NCBI RefSeq assembly: GCF_003173055.1
Contig: NZ_QGLF01000003.1
Location: 248,001 to 312,000, forward strand
Source of the DNA: Zavarzinia compransoris
GTDB lineage: Bacteria; Pseudomonadota; Alphaproteobacteria; Zavarziniales; Zavarziniaceae
Length of the DNA: 64,000 nt
Direction of reading: 5' to 3'
The notes under the pieces were generated by a model, which searched no databases, was not told the DNA's origin, and saw only the letters and a program-made list of their open reading frames with translations. Position 1 is the stretch's first letter, and every line of letters starts with the position of its first letter. This document shows positions 17,834 through 26,994 of the stretch, piece by piece. Both the position numbers and the translations under genes were made by a program.

Positions 17834-18408
17834 GGCGAAGGTCCCGGACATCAATCCGCATCGGTTGCAGGTCGCGGCCACCATAGGCCAGGCGGGCCGG
17901 ACAAATAACACCGAAATGGATCCATTTTGATCTGTTTTAGGCGCATAAAAAACCAAAGAGGGTTTTACCGAGTACCTCGTCAACTGACAATGCTGTTCGC
18001 TGCCGCACCCCGGCGACAACCCGGTGCTGCACCTGCTCAAAGCGGCACCACCGACGACAGAATGTGCAAAAAAATCGGGAATTTCCGCCTGAAGCCGGGG
18101 CTTTTTCCGAATCTCGACTGTTGCAATGCAGCATTATTGAGTCACCATTGGAGCGGGTTCCAAGGGCAGAATGCGGCGCGAAAACAGCGGCCTTATTAAC
18201 ACTATTTTGGATACATCTGTTTATTCCTGCGGTTGGGAAGTCTTCATAGTCCGGTGATGCAGGAGCGGTGAACGGCCGCGGCATCGACGGGCAGGGGCCA
18301 TCTGCCGCAAGGCAGGTGTGTCCGGGGCAGGTGTGTCCGGGTCGGGCGCCTACGCGGCTGCGGGATCAAATTCGGGCATGGATCGAGTCGGGCATGGGAG
18401 TTCAGGCG
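17834..18408. other. 575-bp divergent intergenic region (tadG-like / NRPS)
   Basis: This is the longest non-coding stretch of the left half. The side nearer tadG is AT-rich and holds a perfect 14-bp palindrome AAATGGATCCATTT at 17914-17927, a likely protein-binding site. The middle (18190-18240, TTATTAACAC, TTTTGGATAC) could hold a promoter for the NRPS, but no clear -35/-10 pair was identified. The side nearer the NRPS contains a tandem 15-bp duplication at 18311-18340. No gene is supported here. Confidence 0.5.
18311..18340 (+). repeat. Perfect tandem 15-bp duplication upstream of the NRPS
   Basis: GGCAGGTGTGTCCGG occurs twice back to back (18311-18325 and 18326-18340), about 70 bp before the NRPS start codon, in its probable 5' leader. 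It could be a slippage duplication or a double protein site. Confidence 0.8.
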
Positions 18409-21400
18409 ATGAACACGATCGAGCGATTTGACAGCCAGATGGAAGCCGAGGCGGCGCTGCGGCTGATTCCCCTGTCGATCGCGCAGCGCGGCCTCTGGAT
18501 CGCCCATAAGATCGCGCCGCCGGATGCGGTGGTGAATATCGCCGAATGCCTGGAAATCCACGGTGCGGTCGACGAGGGCCTGTTCATGCAGGCCATGTAC
18601 CAACTGGCCGCCGAGGCCGAGACCGCCCGCGTCTCGATCGTCGAGAAGGACGGCATGCCCTGGCAGGCGATCGCCGCCACCTTCGACCGCGACCTGCCCT
18701 TCGTCGATGTCTCCGCCGCCGCCGATCCGCGGACGGCGGCCTTCGACTGGATGATGGCCGAACTCACCCGCCCGGTCGATCTCGCCCGCGATCCGCTGTG
18801 GATGGTCGCCCTGGTGAAGGCCGGCCCGGAAAAATATTTCTGGATGCACCGCTGCCATCACATCGTGCTCGACGGCTTCAGCGGCGGCCTGATCGCGCGG
18901 CGCATCGCCGAGCTTTATTCCGCCCTGGTCGAGGACCGCGAGCCGTCGCCCTGCGACTTCGGCGCCTTCGCCGCGATCAACGAGCATGAAGCCAACTACC
19001 GCGCCTCGCCCCGCTATCAGCGCGACCGCCAGTATTGGACCGAACACCTGGCGGGCCTGCCGGAGCCGATCACCCTGTCGCGCCGCCGCGGCCAGGCGAC
19101 CGGCGGCCTGCGCCGCGCCACCGGTTACATCTCGGCCGAACTGACCGCCCGCCTGCACGAGCTTGCGCGCGAACGCTCGATCAGCCTGCCGCAGACCCTG
19201 ATCTCCCTGCTCGCCGCCTATATCTACCGGGCGACCGGGTCCGAGGACCTGGTCATGGGCATGCCGGTGACGGCGCGCACCAATGCCCTGCTGCGCCGGA
19301 TCCCGGGGCTGATGGCCAATGCCGTAACCATCCGCCTCGCCATGTCGCAGGCCCAGACCCTGAACGAATTGGTGCAGCAGGTCTCGAAGACCGTGCTGCA
19401 CGCGCTCCGCCACCAGCAGTATCGTTTCGAGGACGTCCGCCGCGACCTGGGCCTGACCAGCAACAACCAGCAGATCTCCTGGACCGCGATCAATATCGAG
19501 CCGTTCCACTACGACCTGCGCTTCGGCACCCTGGCCTCGACGCCGCATAACCTGTGCAACGGCTCGATCGAAGACATCACCATCTTCATCTACGACCGCA
19601 ACGACGGCAACGGCCTGCGCATCGACATCGACGCCAACCCCGGCCTCTACACGCCCGAGGAACTGGAAACCCATCTCGCCCGCCTCAACCGCCTGGTCGA
19701 GGCGGTGGTCGCGGACCCGGACCGGCCGATCGCCGCGGTCGACATTCTCGATCCCGCCGAACGCGCCCTGATCGAGGGCCCGTGGAACGCCACCGCGCAT
19801 GACGTGCCGGACGCCCCCTGGATCGACCTGTTCGAGGCCCGGGTGCAGGCGGCCCCGGCGGCGCCCGCCGTGATCTCGGGCGATTACACCCTCAGCTATG
19901 CCGATCTCGATGCCGCGGCCAACCGCCTGGCGCATGCCCTGAAGGCGGAGGGCGTGGGGCCGGGCCGGCTCGTCGCCGTCGCCCTGCCGCGCGACGAGAT
20001 GCTGCCGGTCGCCCTTCTTGCCGTGCACAAGGCGGGCGGCGCCTATCTGCCCCTCGACATCGGCGCGCCGGCGGCCCGGCTCGCCATGACCCTCGAGGAC
20101 GGGGCGCCCGCCCTGGTCCTGACCATCAGCGAACTGACCCCCATCCTTCCGGCCGCGGGACAGCGTCTGTTCCTTCTCGACAAGGTCCCGACCGCGGCGC
20201 AGCCGGCGACGGCGCCCGCGCGCGCCGATCTCGGGGCCGGCGATACCGCCTATGTCATCTTCACCTCGGGCTCGACCGGGCGGCCCAAGGGCGTGGTCAT
20301 CTCGCACCGCGCGCTGACCAACTGCCTGCTGACCTTCGCCGATTTCACCGGCCTGACCCCGGCGGACCGGCTGATGGCGGTGACCACCATCGCCTTCGAC
20401 ATCGCCGCCCTGGAATTGTTCATGCCGCTGGCGACCGGCGCCTCGGTGGTGATCACCCCGCGCGACGTGGTGCGCGATCCCCGTGCCCTCGCCCTGGCCA
20501 TCCGCAACCAGGGCGCCACGGTGATGCAGGCGACGCCGTCGCTGTGGCAGGCCCTGCTGGCCGATCACCTGGACGCCCTGAAGGGCCTGAAGCCCCTGGT
20601 CGGCGGCGAGGCGCTGCCGGGCGCCCTGGCCCGGCAGATGCGCCGGCTCGGCCACAAGGTCGTCAACCTCTACGGCCCGACCGAGACCACGATCTGGTCG
20701 ACCGCCACGGCGCTCGACGGCGACGATCTCGACAATCCGCCGATCGGCCGCCCGGTCTGGAACACCACGGTTCACGTCCTCGACAAGTCGCTCCAGCGCG
20801 TGCCGGTGGGTGTGCCGGGCGATCTCTACATCGGCGGCCTCGGCATCGCCGACGGTTACCTCGGCCGGCCGGAACTGACGGCGGAACGCTTCATCGCCAA
20901 TCCTTACGGCGCGGGGCGGATCTACCAGACCGGCGACATCGCCCGCTGGCGCGAGGACGGCGTGCTCGAATATCTCGGGCGCAGCGACTTCCAGATCAAG
21001 ATCCGCGGCTTCCGCGTCGAGGCGGGCGAGGTCGAGGCGGCCCTGCTGGCCGTGCCGGGCATCGAGCGCGCGGTGGTGGTGCTGCGCGAGGAGGCGGGCA
21101 AGGGCAGGATGCTGGTCGGCTATCTGGTCGGCCGGGTGCCGGAACAGGCGGAACTGCGCCGCCTGCTGGCGGAACGCCTGCCGGACTACATGATCCCCGG
21201 CGCCTTCGTGACCCTGGATGCCCTGCCGCTCAACGTGAACGGCAAGATCGACCGCGCCGCCCTGCCGGCGCCGGAATGGCAGGATCGCAGCGGTTACACC
21301 GCGCCCCGCACCCCGACCGAGGAAATGCTCGCCAGCCTGTGGGCCGAGATCTTCGGCCTGGAGAAGGTCGGGGTCTACGACAATCTCTTCGATCTCGGCG

Positions 21401-22341
21401 GCGATTCGATCGCGGCCGCGCGCATGATCTCGACCTTGCAGGCGCGTTTCGCGGTCGAGATTCCGCTCGGCGCCGTCTTCACCAAGCCGACCATCGCTGG
21501 CCTCGCGGAAGAGATCGAAAAGGCCGCCGACCACGATCCGTTCAAGCCGGTGCTGACCTTGCAGGCGGCGGGCCATCTCGCGCCGCTGTTCTGCATCCAC
21601 CCGGTGGTCGGCCTCGGCTGGAGCTATGCGACCTTGCTGCGCCATGTGAAGGACCGGCCGGTGCATGTGCTGCAGGTCCCCGGCCTGTCCAGCCCGGCGC
21701 CGCTGTTCGACGGCATTCCGGCCATGGCCCGGTCCTATCTGGCCGCGATCCGGGCGATCCGGCCGCAGGGGCCCTATCACCTGCTCGGCTGGTCGTTCGG
21801 CGGGCTGGTGGCCCAGGAAATCACCCGCCTGCTCCAGGCCGAGGGCGAGACCGTCGCCTTCCTCTGCATGCTGGACAGCTATCCTTACGTCCAGGGCAAG
21901 ATCCGCACCGAGGCGGAGGATGTGCGCGCCGCCCTCTCCTATGTCGGCCACGACATCGACAACCCGCCCGAGACGCTGGAAGCCCTGGCCGATCTGGTCT
22001 GCGACCAGTACGACGTCTATTCGATCCCGCTGGTGCAGAGCATGGGGCAGAAGAATCCGGCGCTGTTCGACAATATGCGCGCCGCGATCGCCAACAACCT
22101 GAAGATCGCCCGGGATTTCGTGCCCCAGGCGGCGGCGCAGTCGGCGCTGCTGTTCCGCGCCACCCGCGGCAAGGGCGAGGCGATGGACGAGATCATCCAC
22201 CACCAGCCGGAAGCCTGGAACGCCTATCTGACCGAAACCGTGGTCCTGCCGGTCGACTGCCACCATCACGAGATGATGGACCCGCAGGTCATGACCGACA
22301 TCGGCCCGCAGATCGCGGAACGGCTGGCGGCCCTCGGCTGA
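18409..22341 (+). CDS. Single-module NRPS (C-A-PCP-TE), EntF-like layout, predicted glycine-activating
   Basis: A 1310-residue nonribosomal peptide synthetase. The condensation domain begins at about residue 18 (LRLIPLSIAQRGLW) and has the active motif HHIVLDG at 150-156. The adenylation domain follows, with YVIFTSGSTGRPKG from 615, FDIAALE around D664, NLYGPTETT at 753-761 and NGKIDR near 944. The carrier domain has LGGDSI with the pantetheine Ser at 1000. The thioesterase has GWSFGG with Ser 1129, and a His cluster at 1285-1287. Aligned to GrsA/EntF, the ten pocket positions read D-I-L-Q-L-G-L-I-W-K, which I recall as the glycine code. GGGAG lies 9 nt before ATG 18409. No other NRPS, MbtH, PPTase or exporter gene is nearby. 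Confidence 0.92.
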   Translation: MNTIERFDSQMEAEAALRLIPLSIAQRGLWIAHKIAPPDAVVNIAECLEIHGAVDEGLFMQAMYQLAAEAETARVSIVEKDGMPWQAIAATFDRDLPFVDVSAAADPRTAAFDWMMAELTRPVDLARDPLWMVALVKAGPEKYFWMHRCHHIVLDGFSGGLIARRIAELYSALVEDREPSPCDFGAFAAINEHEANYRASPRYQRDRQYWTEHLAGLPEPITLSRRRGQATGGLRRATGYISAELTARLHELARERSISLPQTLISLLAAYIYRATGSEDLVMGMPVTARTNALLRRIPGLMANAVTIRLAMSQAQTLNELVQQVSKTVLHALRHQQYRFEDVRRDLGLTSNNQQISWTAINIEPFHYDLRFGTLASTPHNLCNGSIEDITIFIYDRNDGNGLRIDIDANPGLYTPEELETHLARLNRLVEAVVADPDRPIAAVDILDPAERALIEGPWNATAHDVPDAPWIDLFEARVQAAPAAPAVISGDYTLSYADLDAAANRLAHALKAEGVGPGRLVAVALPRDEMLPVALLAVHKAGGAYLPLDIGAPAARLAMTLEDGAPALVLTISELTPILPAAGQRLFLLDKVPTAAQPATAPARADLGAGDTAYVIFTSGSTGRPKGVVISHRALTNCLLTFADFTGLTPADRLMAVTTIAFDIAALELFMPLATGASVVITPRDVVRDPRALALAIRNQGATVMQATPSLWQALLADHLDALKGLKPLVGGEALPGALARQMRRLGHKVVNLYGPTETTIWSTATALDGDDLDNPPIGRPVWNTTVHVLDKSLQRVPVGVPGDLYIGGLGIADGYLGRPELTAERFIANPYGAGRIYQTGDIARWREDGVLEYLGRSDFQIKIRGFRVEAGEVEAALLAVPGIERAVVVLREEAGKGRMLVGYLVGRVPEQAELRRLLAERLPDYMIPGAFVTLDALPLNVNGKIDRAALPAPEWQDRSGYTAPRTPTEEMLASLWAEIFGLEKVGVYDNLFDLGGDSIAAARMISTLQARFAVEIPLGAVFTKPTIAGLAEEIEKAADHDPFKPVLTLQAAGHLAPLFCIHPVVGLGWSYATLLRHVKDRPVHVLQVPGLSSPAPLFDGIPAMARSYLAAIRAIRPQGPYHLLGWSFGGLVAQEITRLLQAEGETVAFLCMLDSYPYVQGKIRTEAEDVRAALSYVGHDIDNPPETLEALADLVCDQYDVYSIPLVQSMGQKNPALFDNMRAAIANNLKIARDFVPQAAAQSALLFRATRGKGEAMDEIIHHQPEAWNAYLTETVVLPVDCHHHEMMDPQVMTDIGPQIAERLAALG

Positions 22342-22354
22342 GGGCCGTTCCCGG

Positions 22355-22768
22355 TTACTCCGTGATGTAACGCATGGGGACCGGGGTGTTGCCCTGCACG
22401 GTCACGGCGCCGGTCGCGGCATCGTAGAGCACGATGCCGTCGACGGTGAAGGCGCCGCCGCCGGCCGCGCGGCAGCGGTCGAAGGCGAGCGCGTCGCCGG
22501 TCAATGTCCAGTGACAGGTGCCGCGCGTGCTGTTGCCGAGCCCGGGCCCGGTGACGAAGGACAGGGTATCGTCCCTGAACACCAGGATCATCACGCCCTT
22601 CTGCTGCTCGAGGGTGGCGCGGCTGTCGGGCTTTGCCGCGTCGGCGGCGACCAGGGCCTGATAGGTGCCCTCGACATCGATGACATAGCGCCCCTCGGGC
22701 CCGTTGCCGCCGGGCGCGGCCAGGGCGGGCAGGGCGGTCAGCAGCAGGGCGGCGGCGATCAGGCGCAT
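22355..22768 (-). CDS. Small exported protein, unknown function
   Basis: A 137-residue protein with a signal peptide (MRLIAAALLLTALPALAA) and a mature part that begins GPEGRYVIDVEGTYQAL and includes GTCHWTLTGDALAFDRC. The pattern resembles small periplasmic proteins with a lipocalin-like G-x-Y strand, but no family was recognised. It converges on the NRPS with a 13-bp gap and lies 29 bp downstream of the PAS protein gene on the same strand, so the two may be cotranscribed. A longer start would add 39 Pro/Arg-rich residues and is unlikely. Confidence 0.65.
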   Translation of the reverse strand: MRLIAAALLLTALPALAAPGGNGPEGRYVIDVEGTYQALVAADAAKPDSRATLEQQKGVMILVFRDDTLSFVTGPGLGNSTRGTCHWTLTGDALAFDRCRAAGGGAFTVDGIVLYDAATGAVTVQGNTPVPMRYITE

Positions 22769-22797
22769 GGCGGGATTCCTCGGGAACGCGGAGGGGA

Positions 22798-24318
22798 TCA
22801 GTCGATGACGAGGTCGACGGCCGGGGCGTCGTCCAGCAGGGCCCGGTCCTCGGGTGCCGTCTGGCCCTGGACCAGGACCAGGCAATGGTGCTGGTGGGCG
22901 CGGGCGACCAGCTTGCGCAGGCGGTCCGGCTCGCGCTGAAGGGCGGCGGCGAGGTCCGGCGTCCAGCGCAGCAGGACGGCGGTCGGGCGATAATCCTCAT
23001 AGGCGATCATGCTGTCGTCGATCCCTTCGAGGGCGATGCCGACGCGCCGGCAGAAGGGCGCCAGGCGCAGGGCGATATCGGTCAGGCGCTGGCGCGGCGT
23101 ATCCTTCGGCAATTCGGTGATGGTCAGGATCAACTGGCGCCGCGCCGCCGGCGGCAGGGGCCGGGCCAGGGCCAGGAATTGCTCCATGCCCGGCTTTTCG
23201 TCCAGCAGGGGCCAGGGCACGGGGACCAGGAACAGGGGGGTCGCCTCGGCGCCGTCGAGGGCGCGGTAGACCTGCTCGATCCCGAGGGCGAGCGGCAGCA
23301 GGCCGGTTTCCGGATGGGTGCGGGGAAACACCCCGGCCCGGCGCAGCGCGCCCTGCGCCTCGCGCGAAGGGCCATCCAGGTCGACCAGCATCAGGCCCGA
23401 CGGCGCCCCGCCCCGGCGCATCGCCGGACGCAGCGCCACCCGGCCGTTGCGCAGGAACTCGTCGATCGCCATGGCGAGCCGGCTTTCATAGCCGGCCCGG
23501 CTGGTGGCGATGCGGGCTTCGAGGCCGGCGGGCGGCGGGTTCGCCGGCGCTTCCGGCAGCGGCTCGGCCGAGCCCTTGACCATGAAGCTATTGGCGGTTT
23601 CCGCATCGCCCAGAAGGTGCTGGAGAATATCGGTGGCGATCGCCCGGGCGCGGGCCGCTGCCTCTTCCAGGTTGGCGTTGCCGAAGGCAATGACGAAGCT
23701 GGTGTCGGCGATGCGGGCATAGCTTTCGCCCTGGCGCAGGCGCTGGCCGATCATGGTCGAGGCGATGGTCATCACCTTTTCCGACAAGAACCGCCAGCGC
23801 GGGCCCAGGCGCTGCTTCACCGCCTCGACCATCACCACTTCGATCTGGCCCGACACGCCGCCGGTCGCGACGCGGCCGCCGCCCGGGCGCAGGGCGGTGA
23901 GCACGCGGCGCTCGAAATCGTTCAGGATCACCGGCGCCTTGGGGCTTGCGCTCACATGCAGGATGACGATGCGGGTATATCTGCCGTCGTCGCGTTCGAC
24001 CGGCAGGATCACGGCCTCGCAGGGCTGGCGCCCGGCCTCGGTGATCAGGGGGATCCCGGTGGCGAGAAGGCGGGTGGTGCGGGCCTCCTCAGCCGTCCAG
24101 CCGAGCAGGCTGTCGGCCGGGCGGCCGGCCACGGCGGCGGCATCGAGACCGGCGCAGGCGGCCAGGTGATCGTTGATCGAGGCGATCCGGCCCGCATCGT
24201 CGATGATCGCAATCCCGTCATGGACATGGCGCACGATGCCGGACAGCGCGGTGGCCAATGCCTCGCGCCGCCGGTCCAGCCGGGCCAGCTCCTCGGGGGT
24301 CGGGGGCAGGGGCGCCAT
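22798..24318 (-). CDS. PAS protein with degenerate GGDEF and EAL-like regions
   Basis: A 506-residue cytoplasmic protein. Residues about 20-125 form a PAS domain (HVHDGIAIIDDAGRIASIND). Residues about 165-235 align with a diguanylate cyclase half, but the GGDEF site is ARIADTSFVIAF (201-212), so catalysis is unlikely. Residues about 285-500 follow the order of an EAL domain (ILTITELP at 397-404, RRVGIALEGIDD at 424-435), but the catalytic Glu and Asp-Asp are changed. It is probably a signalling or c-di-GMP-related scaffold rather than an enzyme. GAGGAGAAAGAAGAG precedes the ATG. Confidence 0.65.
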   Translation of the reverse strand: MAPLPPTPEELARLDRRREALATALSGIVRHVHDGIAIIDDAGRIASINDHLAACAGLDAAAVAGRPADSLLGWTAEEARTTRLLATGIPLITEAGRQPCEAVILPVERDDGRYTRIVILHVSASPKAPVILNDFERRVLTALRPGGGRVATGGVSGQIEVVMVEAVKQRLGPRWRFLSEKVMTIASTMIGQRLRQGESYARIADTSFVIAFGNANLEEAAARARAIATDILQHLLGDAETANSFMVKGSAEPLPEAPANPPPAGLEARIATSRAGYESRLAMAIDEFLRNGRVALRPAMRRGGAPSGLMLVDLDGPSREAQGALRRAGVFPRTHPETGLLPLALGIEQVYRALDGAEATPLFLVPVPWPLLDEKPGMEQFLALARPLPPAARRQLILTITELPKDTPRQRLTDIALRLAPFCRRVGIALEGIDDSMIAYEDYRPTAVLLRWTPDLAAALQREPDRLRKLVARAHQHHCLVLVQGQTAPEDRALLDDAPAVDLVID

Positions 24319-24496
24319 GTCTCTTCTTTCTCCTCGACGGTTCAGCCTAGCGGGGTCTGGTTAACGCCCTGTTATCCGCCCGCCCGCCTTGACGCTGCAT
24401 CGCCGCCTTGGGATCATGTTGTTGAATTATATAACATTTCCGACCATGTGATTTCGGCGTAGGGCGCCCCGCGACGCGCGGGACAGGGAGAGCGGG

Positions 24497-25882
24497 ATGC
24501 GGATTGCCATCATCGGGGCGGGTTTCACGGGCGCCCAGCTCACCCTGGAATTGCTGCGCCGGGCCCCGCGCGGCACCACCATCCTGCTGTTCGAGCGTTC
24601 GGGCATCTTCGGGCCCGGCCTTGCCTATTCGACGGTGCATGCCGATCACCTGCTGAACGTCCGCGCCGCCAACATGAGCGCTTTCGAGGACGACCCGTCG
24701 CATTTCCTGCGCTGGCTGTGGGCGCGGAACGAGCCGGCGGCGCCGGCGGCGGAGATCCCGCCCTCCGGCCATGCCTTCGTGCCGCGCGGGATCTACGGCG
24801 CCTATCTCGCCGCCACCCTGGCCGAGGCGGAGGCGACGGCCCACCCCCGCGTGGTGGTGGAACGCCTGGCCCAGGCGGTCGAGGCCGTGGATGAAACCGG
24901 GGATGGGGTGTTCCTGCGCCTTGCCGGCGGGGCCGAAATCGCCGCCGACCTCGCGGTGGTCGCGGCCGGCAATAATCCGCCGCTCTGGCCCCATCCGGTC
25001 GGGATCGAGGATGTGCCGGCCGACCGCCTGATCGGCGACCCGTGGGACGATGCCACCCTTGGCCGCATCGGGCCGGACGATGCGGTGATCGTGCTCGGCA
25101 CCGGGCTGACCACGGTCGATGTCGTCACCGTGCTGGGCCGGCGGGGCCACCGCGGGCGGATCACGGCGATTTCCCGCCGGGGCCGCCTGTCCCGGGTGCA
25201 CGACCAGACCAGAAGCTGGCCGCCCTTCCTGGCCCCGGAGTCGGTGGAGCCGCGGATCGCCGCCTATGTCCGCCGGGTGCGCGGGGAAATCGCCCGCGCG
25301 GCGGCGGAGGGGATCGACTGGCGCAGCGTGATCGATGCCATCCGGCCCCACACCCAGGGCCTGTGGCGCGCCCTGCCCGAGGCCGAGCGGCGGCGCTTCC
25401 TGCGCCATGTCCGGCCGTGGTGGGAAATCCACCGTCACCGCATGGCGCCCCAGGTCGCGGCCGGGATCGAGCGGCTGATCGCCGCCGGCACGCTGACCAT
25501 CGCCGCCGGGCGCATCGCCGGCTGGGGCCGGGCGCCGGACGGCGTGGCCCTGCGCCTGGCACCCCGGGGCGGTGGGGCGGAAATCACGCTGGCCGCCGCC
25601 TATGTGGTCAATTGTACCGGGGCGTCCGTCGATTATCGCCACCTGACCGCGCCCCTGATCCGCACCCTGCTGGACCAGGGCCTTGCCCGGCCCGATCCCC
25701 TGGGCCTCGGGCTCGACGTCAACGACCGGCTGCAACTGGTCGGGGCGGACGGCAAGGCGCGGCCGCGCATCTTCGCCCTCGGCCCGCCCACCAAGTCGAT
25801 GTTCTGGGAAATCACCGCCGTGCCCGACATCCGCAAGCAGGGCCGGGCCTTCGCCCTCAGGCTCTTTCCGAACCCGGTTTGA
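24497..25882 (+). CDS. FAD/NAD(P)-binding protein (NAD_binding_9 type)
   Basis: A 461-residue flavoprotein beginning [20 protein letters not shown], the dinucleotide-binding GxGxxG loop. [27 protein letters not shown] is typical of the FAD-NAD(P)-binding family Pfam13454. A second loop, [12 protein letters not shown], and [10 protein letters not shown] near the end complete the two-domain layout. GACAGGGAGAGCGGG precedes the ATG. Members of this family are poorly characterised oxidoreductases. The last 26 bp overlap the convergent msrB gene. Confidence 0.8.
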   Translation: MRIAIIGAGFTGAQLTLELLRRAPRGTTILLFERSGIFGPGLAYSTVHADHLLNVRAANMSAFEDDPSHFLRWLWARNEPAAPAAEIPPSGHAFVPRGIYGAYLAATLAEAEATAHPRVVVERLAQAVEAVDETGDGVFLRLAGGAEIAADLAVVAAGNNPPLWPHPVGIEDVPADRLIGDPWDDATLGRIGPDDAVIVLGTGLTTVDVVTVLGRRGHRGRITAISRRGRLSRVHDQTRSWPPFLAPESVEPRIAAYVRRVRGEIARAAAEGIDWRSVIDAIRPHTQGLWRALPEAERRRFLRHVRPWWEIHRHRMAPQVAAGIERLIAAGTLTIAAGRIAGWGRAPDGVALRLAPRGGGAEITLAAAYVVNCTGASVDYRHLTAPLIRTLLDQGLARPDPLGLGLDVNDRLQLVGADGKARPRIFALGPPTKSMFWEITAVPDIRKQGRAFALRLFPNPV

Positions 25883-26264
25883 AGCGCAGCGCTGCCGAAT
25901 TGATGCAGAAGCGCAGGCCGGTCGGCCGCGGCCCGTCGTCGAAGACATGGCCGAGGTGGGAGTCGCAGCGCGCGCACAGCACTTCCACCCGCTGCATGCC
26001 GTGGCTGTGGTCCGCCTCGGCCGCCACCGCCTCCCGCGTCACGGGGGCATAGAAGCTGGGCCAGCCGCAGCCGGCGTCGAACTTCGTGTCCGAATCGAAC
26101 AATTCCTGGCCGCAGGCGACGCAGGCATAGGTGCCGGGGTCCCAGGTCTGCTCGTAATCGCCGGTGAAGGGACGCTCGGTCGCCTTCTCCCGGGTGACGG
26201 CATATTGCAGCGGGGTCAATTGTTCCCGCCATTCGGCGTCGGTCTTGGTCACCTTGTCGCTCAT
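25857..26264 (-). CDS. msrB: Peptide methionine-(R)-S-oxide reductase MsrB
   Basis: A 135-residue enzyme that reduces methionine-R-sulfoxide in proteins. The two zinc CxxC pairs are visible (CVACGQELF and [12 protein letters not shown]), as is the catalytic Cys in [15 protein letters not shown] marks the substrate pocket. It lies 21 bp after the M24 peptidase gene and may be the last gene of the long guanidino-compound operon, although its repair role is unrelated. Its end overlaps the convergent FAD gene by 26 bp. Confidence 0.95.
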   Translation of the reverse strand: MSDKVTKTDAEWREQLTPLQYAVTREKATERPFTGDYEQTWDPGTYACVACGQELFDSDTKFDAGCGWPSFYAPVTREAVAAEADHSHGMQRVEVLCARCDSHLGHVFDDGPRPTGLRFCINSAALRFKPGSERA

Positions 26265-26285
26265 GGCCGTATCCCCTCCGCACGG

Positions 26286-26990
26286 TCAATCCAGGGTGAT
26301 CAGCGACTCCATGAAGCCGCCGAAGCTGCGCCGCCGGTCGACGAAATGGATTTCCAGAATCCAATGCTGCCGCTGGCCGAGCGCGTCCGGCGCGTCGAGA
26401 CACGCCGTGTTCTCAGGACTGATATAGAAACTCTTTGCGTCGCCCGGTAGATGTTTATGCGGGAATTCTCCGACGATATGGCCGGCGATGGTGCCACCGA
26501 AAGTCCAATCGCGCCGTTCCGCCAGTCCCTGGACGTAACGATAGAATTCGCGCCCGGTCAGGCCCGGGTTTTCCCGGAAGTGACGGCGGCCGTCCTCGAA
26601 GGCTTCGGCCATGTCGCCGAGCAGGCGGTGCTTGGCCGGATCGTCGCCGAGGACGAAGCTGCGCCCGATATCCGCCTCCCAGCCGTCGAAGACCGGGCCG
26701 ATGTCGATGAAGACGACGTCGTCCGCCGCGATCACCCGGTCGGGCGGGTTCTCGTCGTAGACGCAGAGCGTGTTGGGCCCGCTGCGCACGATCCGCTTGT
26801 GCCAATGTTTGGTGGCGCCGAAGCGTTCGGCGGCAAGATCGCGGATCTCGGCTTCCAGCGCCTTCTCGCCGATGCCGGGGCGAAGCAGTTCGGCGCCGAT
26901 CGCGTCGAGCAGGGCAAAGCCCTGCATCTCGGCCGCGCGCAGGGCGGCGGTGCGGTCCGCCTCGGGCCGGGCGGCGAAGTCGAACTTCAT
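26286..26990 (-). CDS. M24-family metallopeptidase (methionine aminopeptidase/prolidase fold)
   Basis: A 234-residue single-domain pita-bread enzyme. The five metal ligands can be placed: Asp in FIDIGP, Asp in WEADIGRSF, His in IAGHIVGE, Glu in WILEIHF and Glu in GGFMESLI. It lacks the N-terminal creatinase/prolidase domain. It starts 4 bp after the AruI-like gene and is therefore co-transcribed. Its substrate may be a guanidino compound or a dipeptide, inferred only from the operon. Confidence 0.8.
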   Translation of the reverse strand: MKFDFAARPEADRTAALRAAEMQGFALLDAIGAELLRPGIGEKALEAEIRDLAAERFGATKHWHKRIVRSGPNTLCVYDENPPDRVIAADDVVFIDIGPVFDGWEADIGRSFVLGDDPAKHRLLGDMAEAFEDGRRHFRENPGLTGREFYRYVQGLAERRDWTFGGTIAGHIVGEFPHKHLPGDAKSFYISPENTACLDAPDALGQRQHWILEIHFVDRRRSFGGFMESLITLD

Positions 26991-26994
26991 CCTC

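Noticed and set aside
18244-22269. Very long minus-strand open frame opposite the NRPS
   Set aside because: High GC third-position bias leaves antisense frames open; its translation is low-complexity Arg/Gly/Asp/His-rich and matches no family, while the plus strand is a full NRPS.
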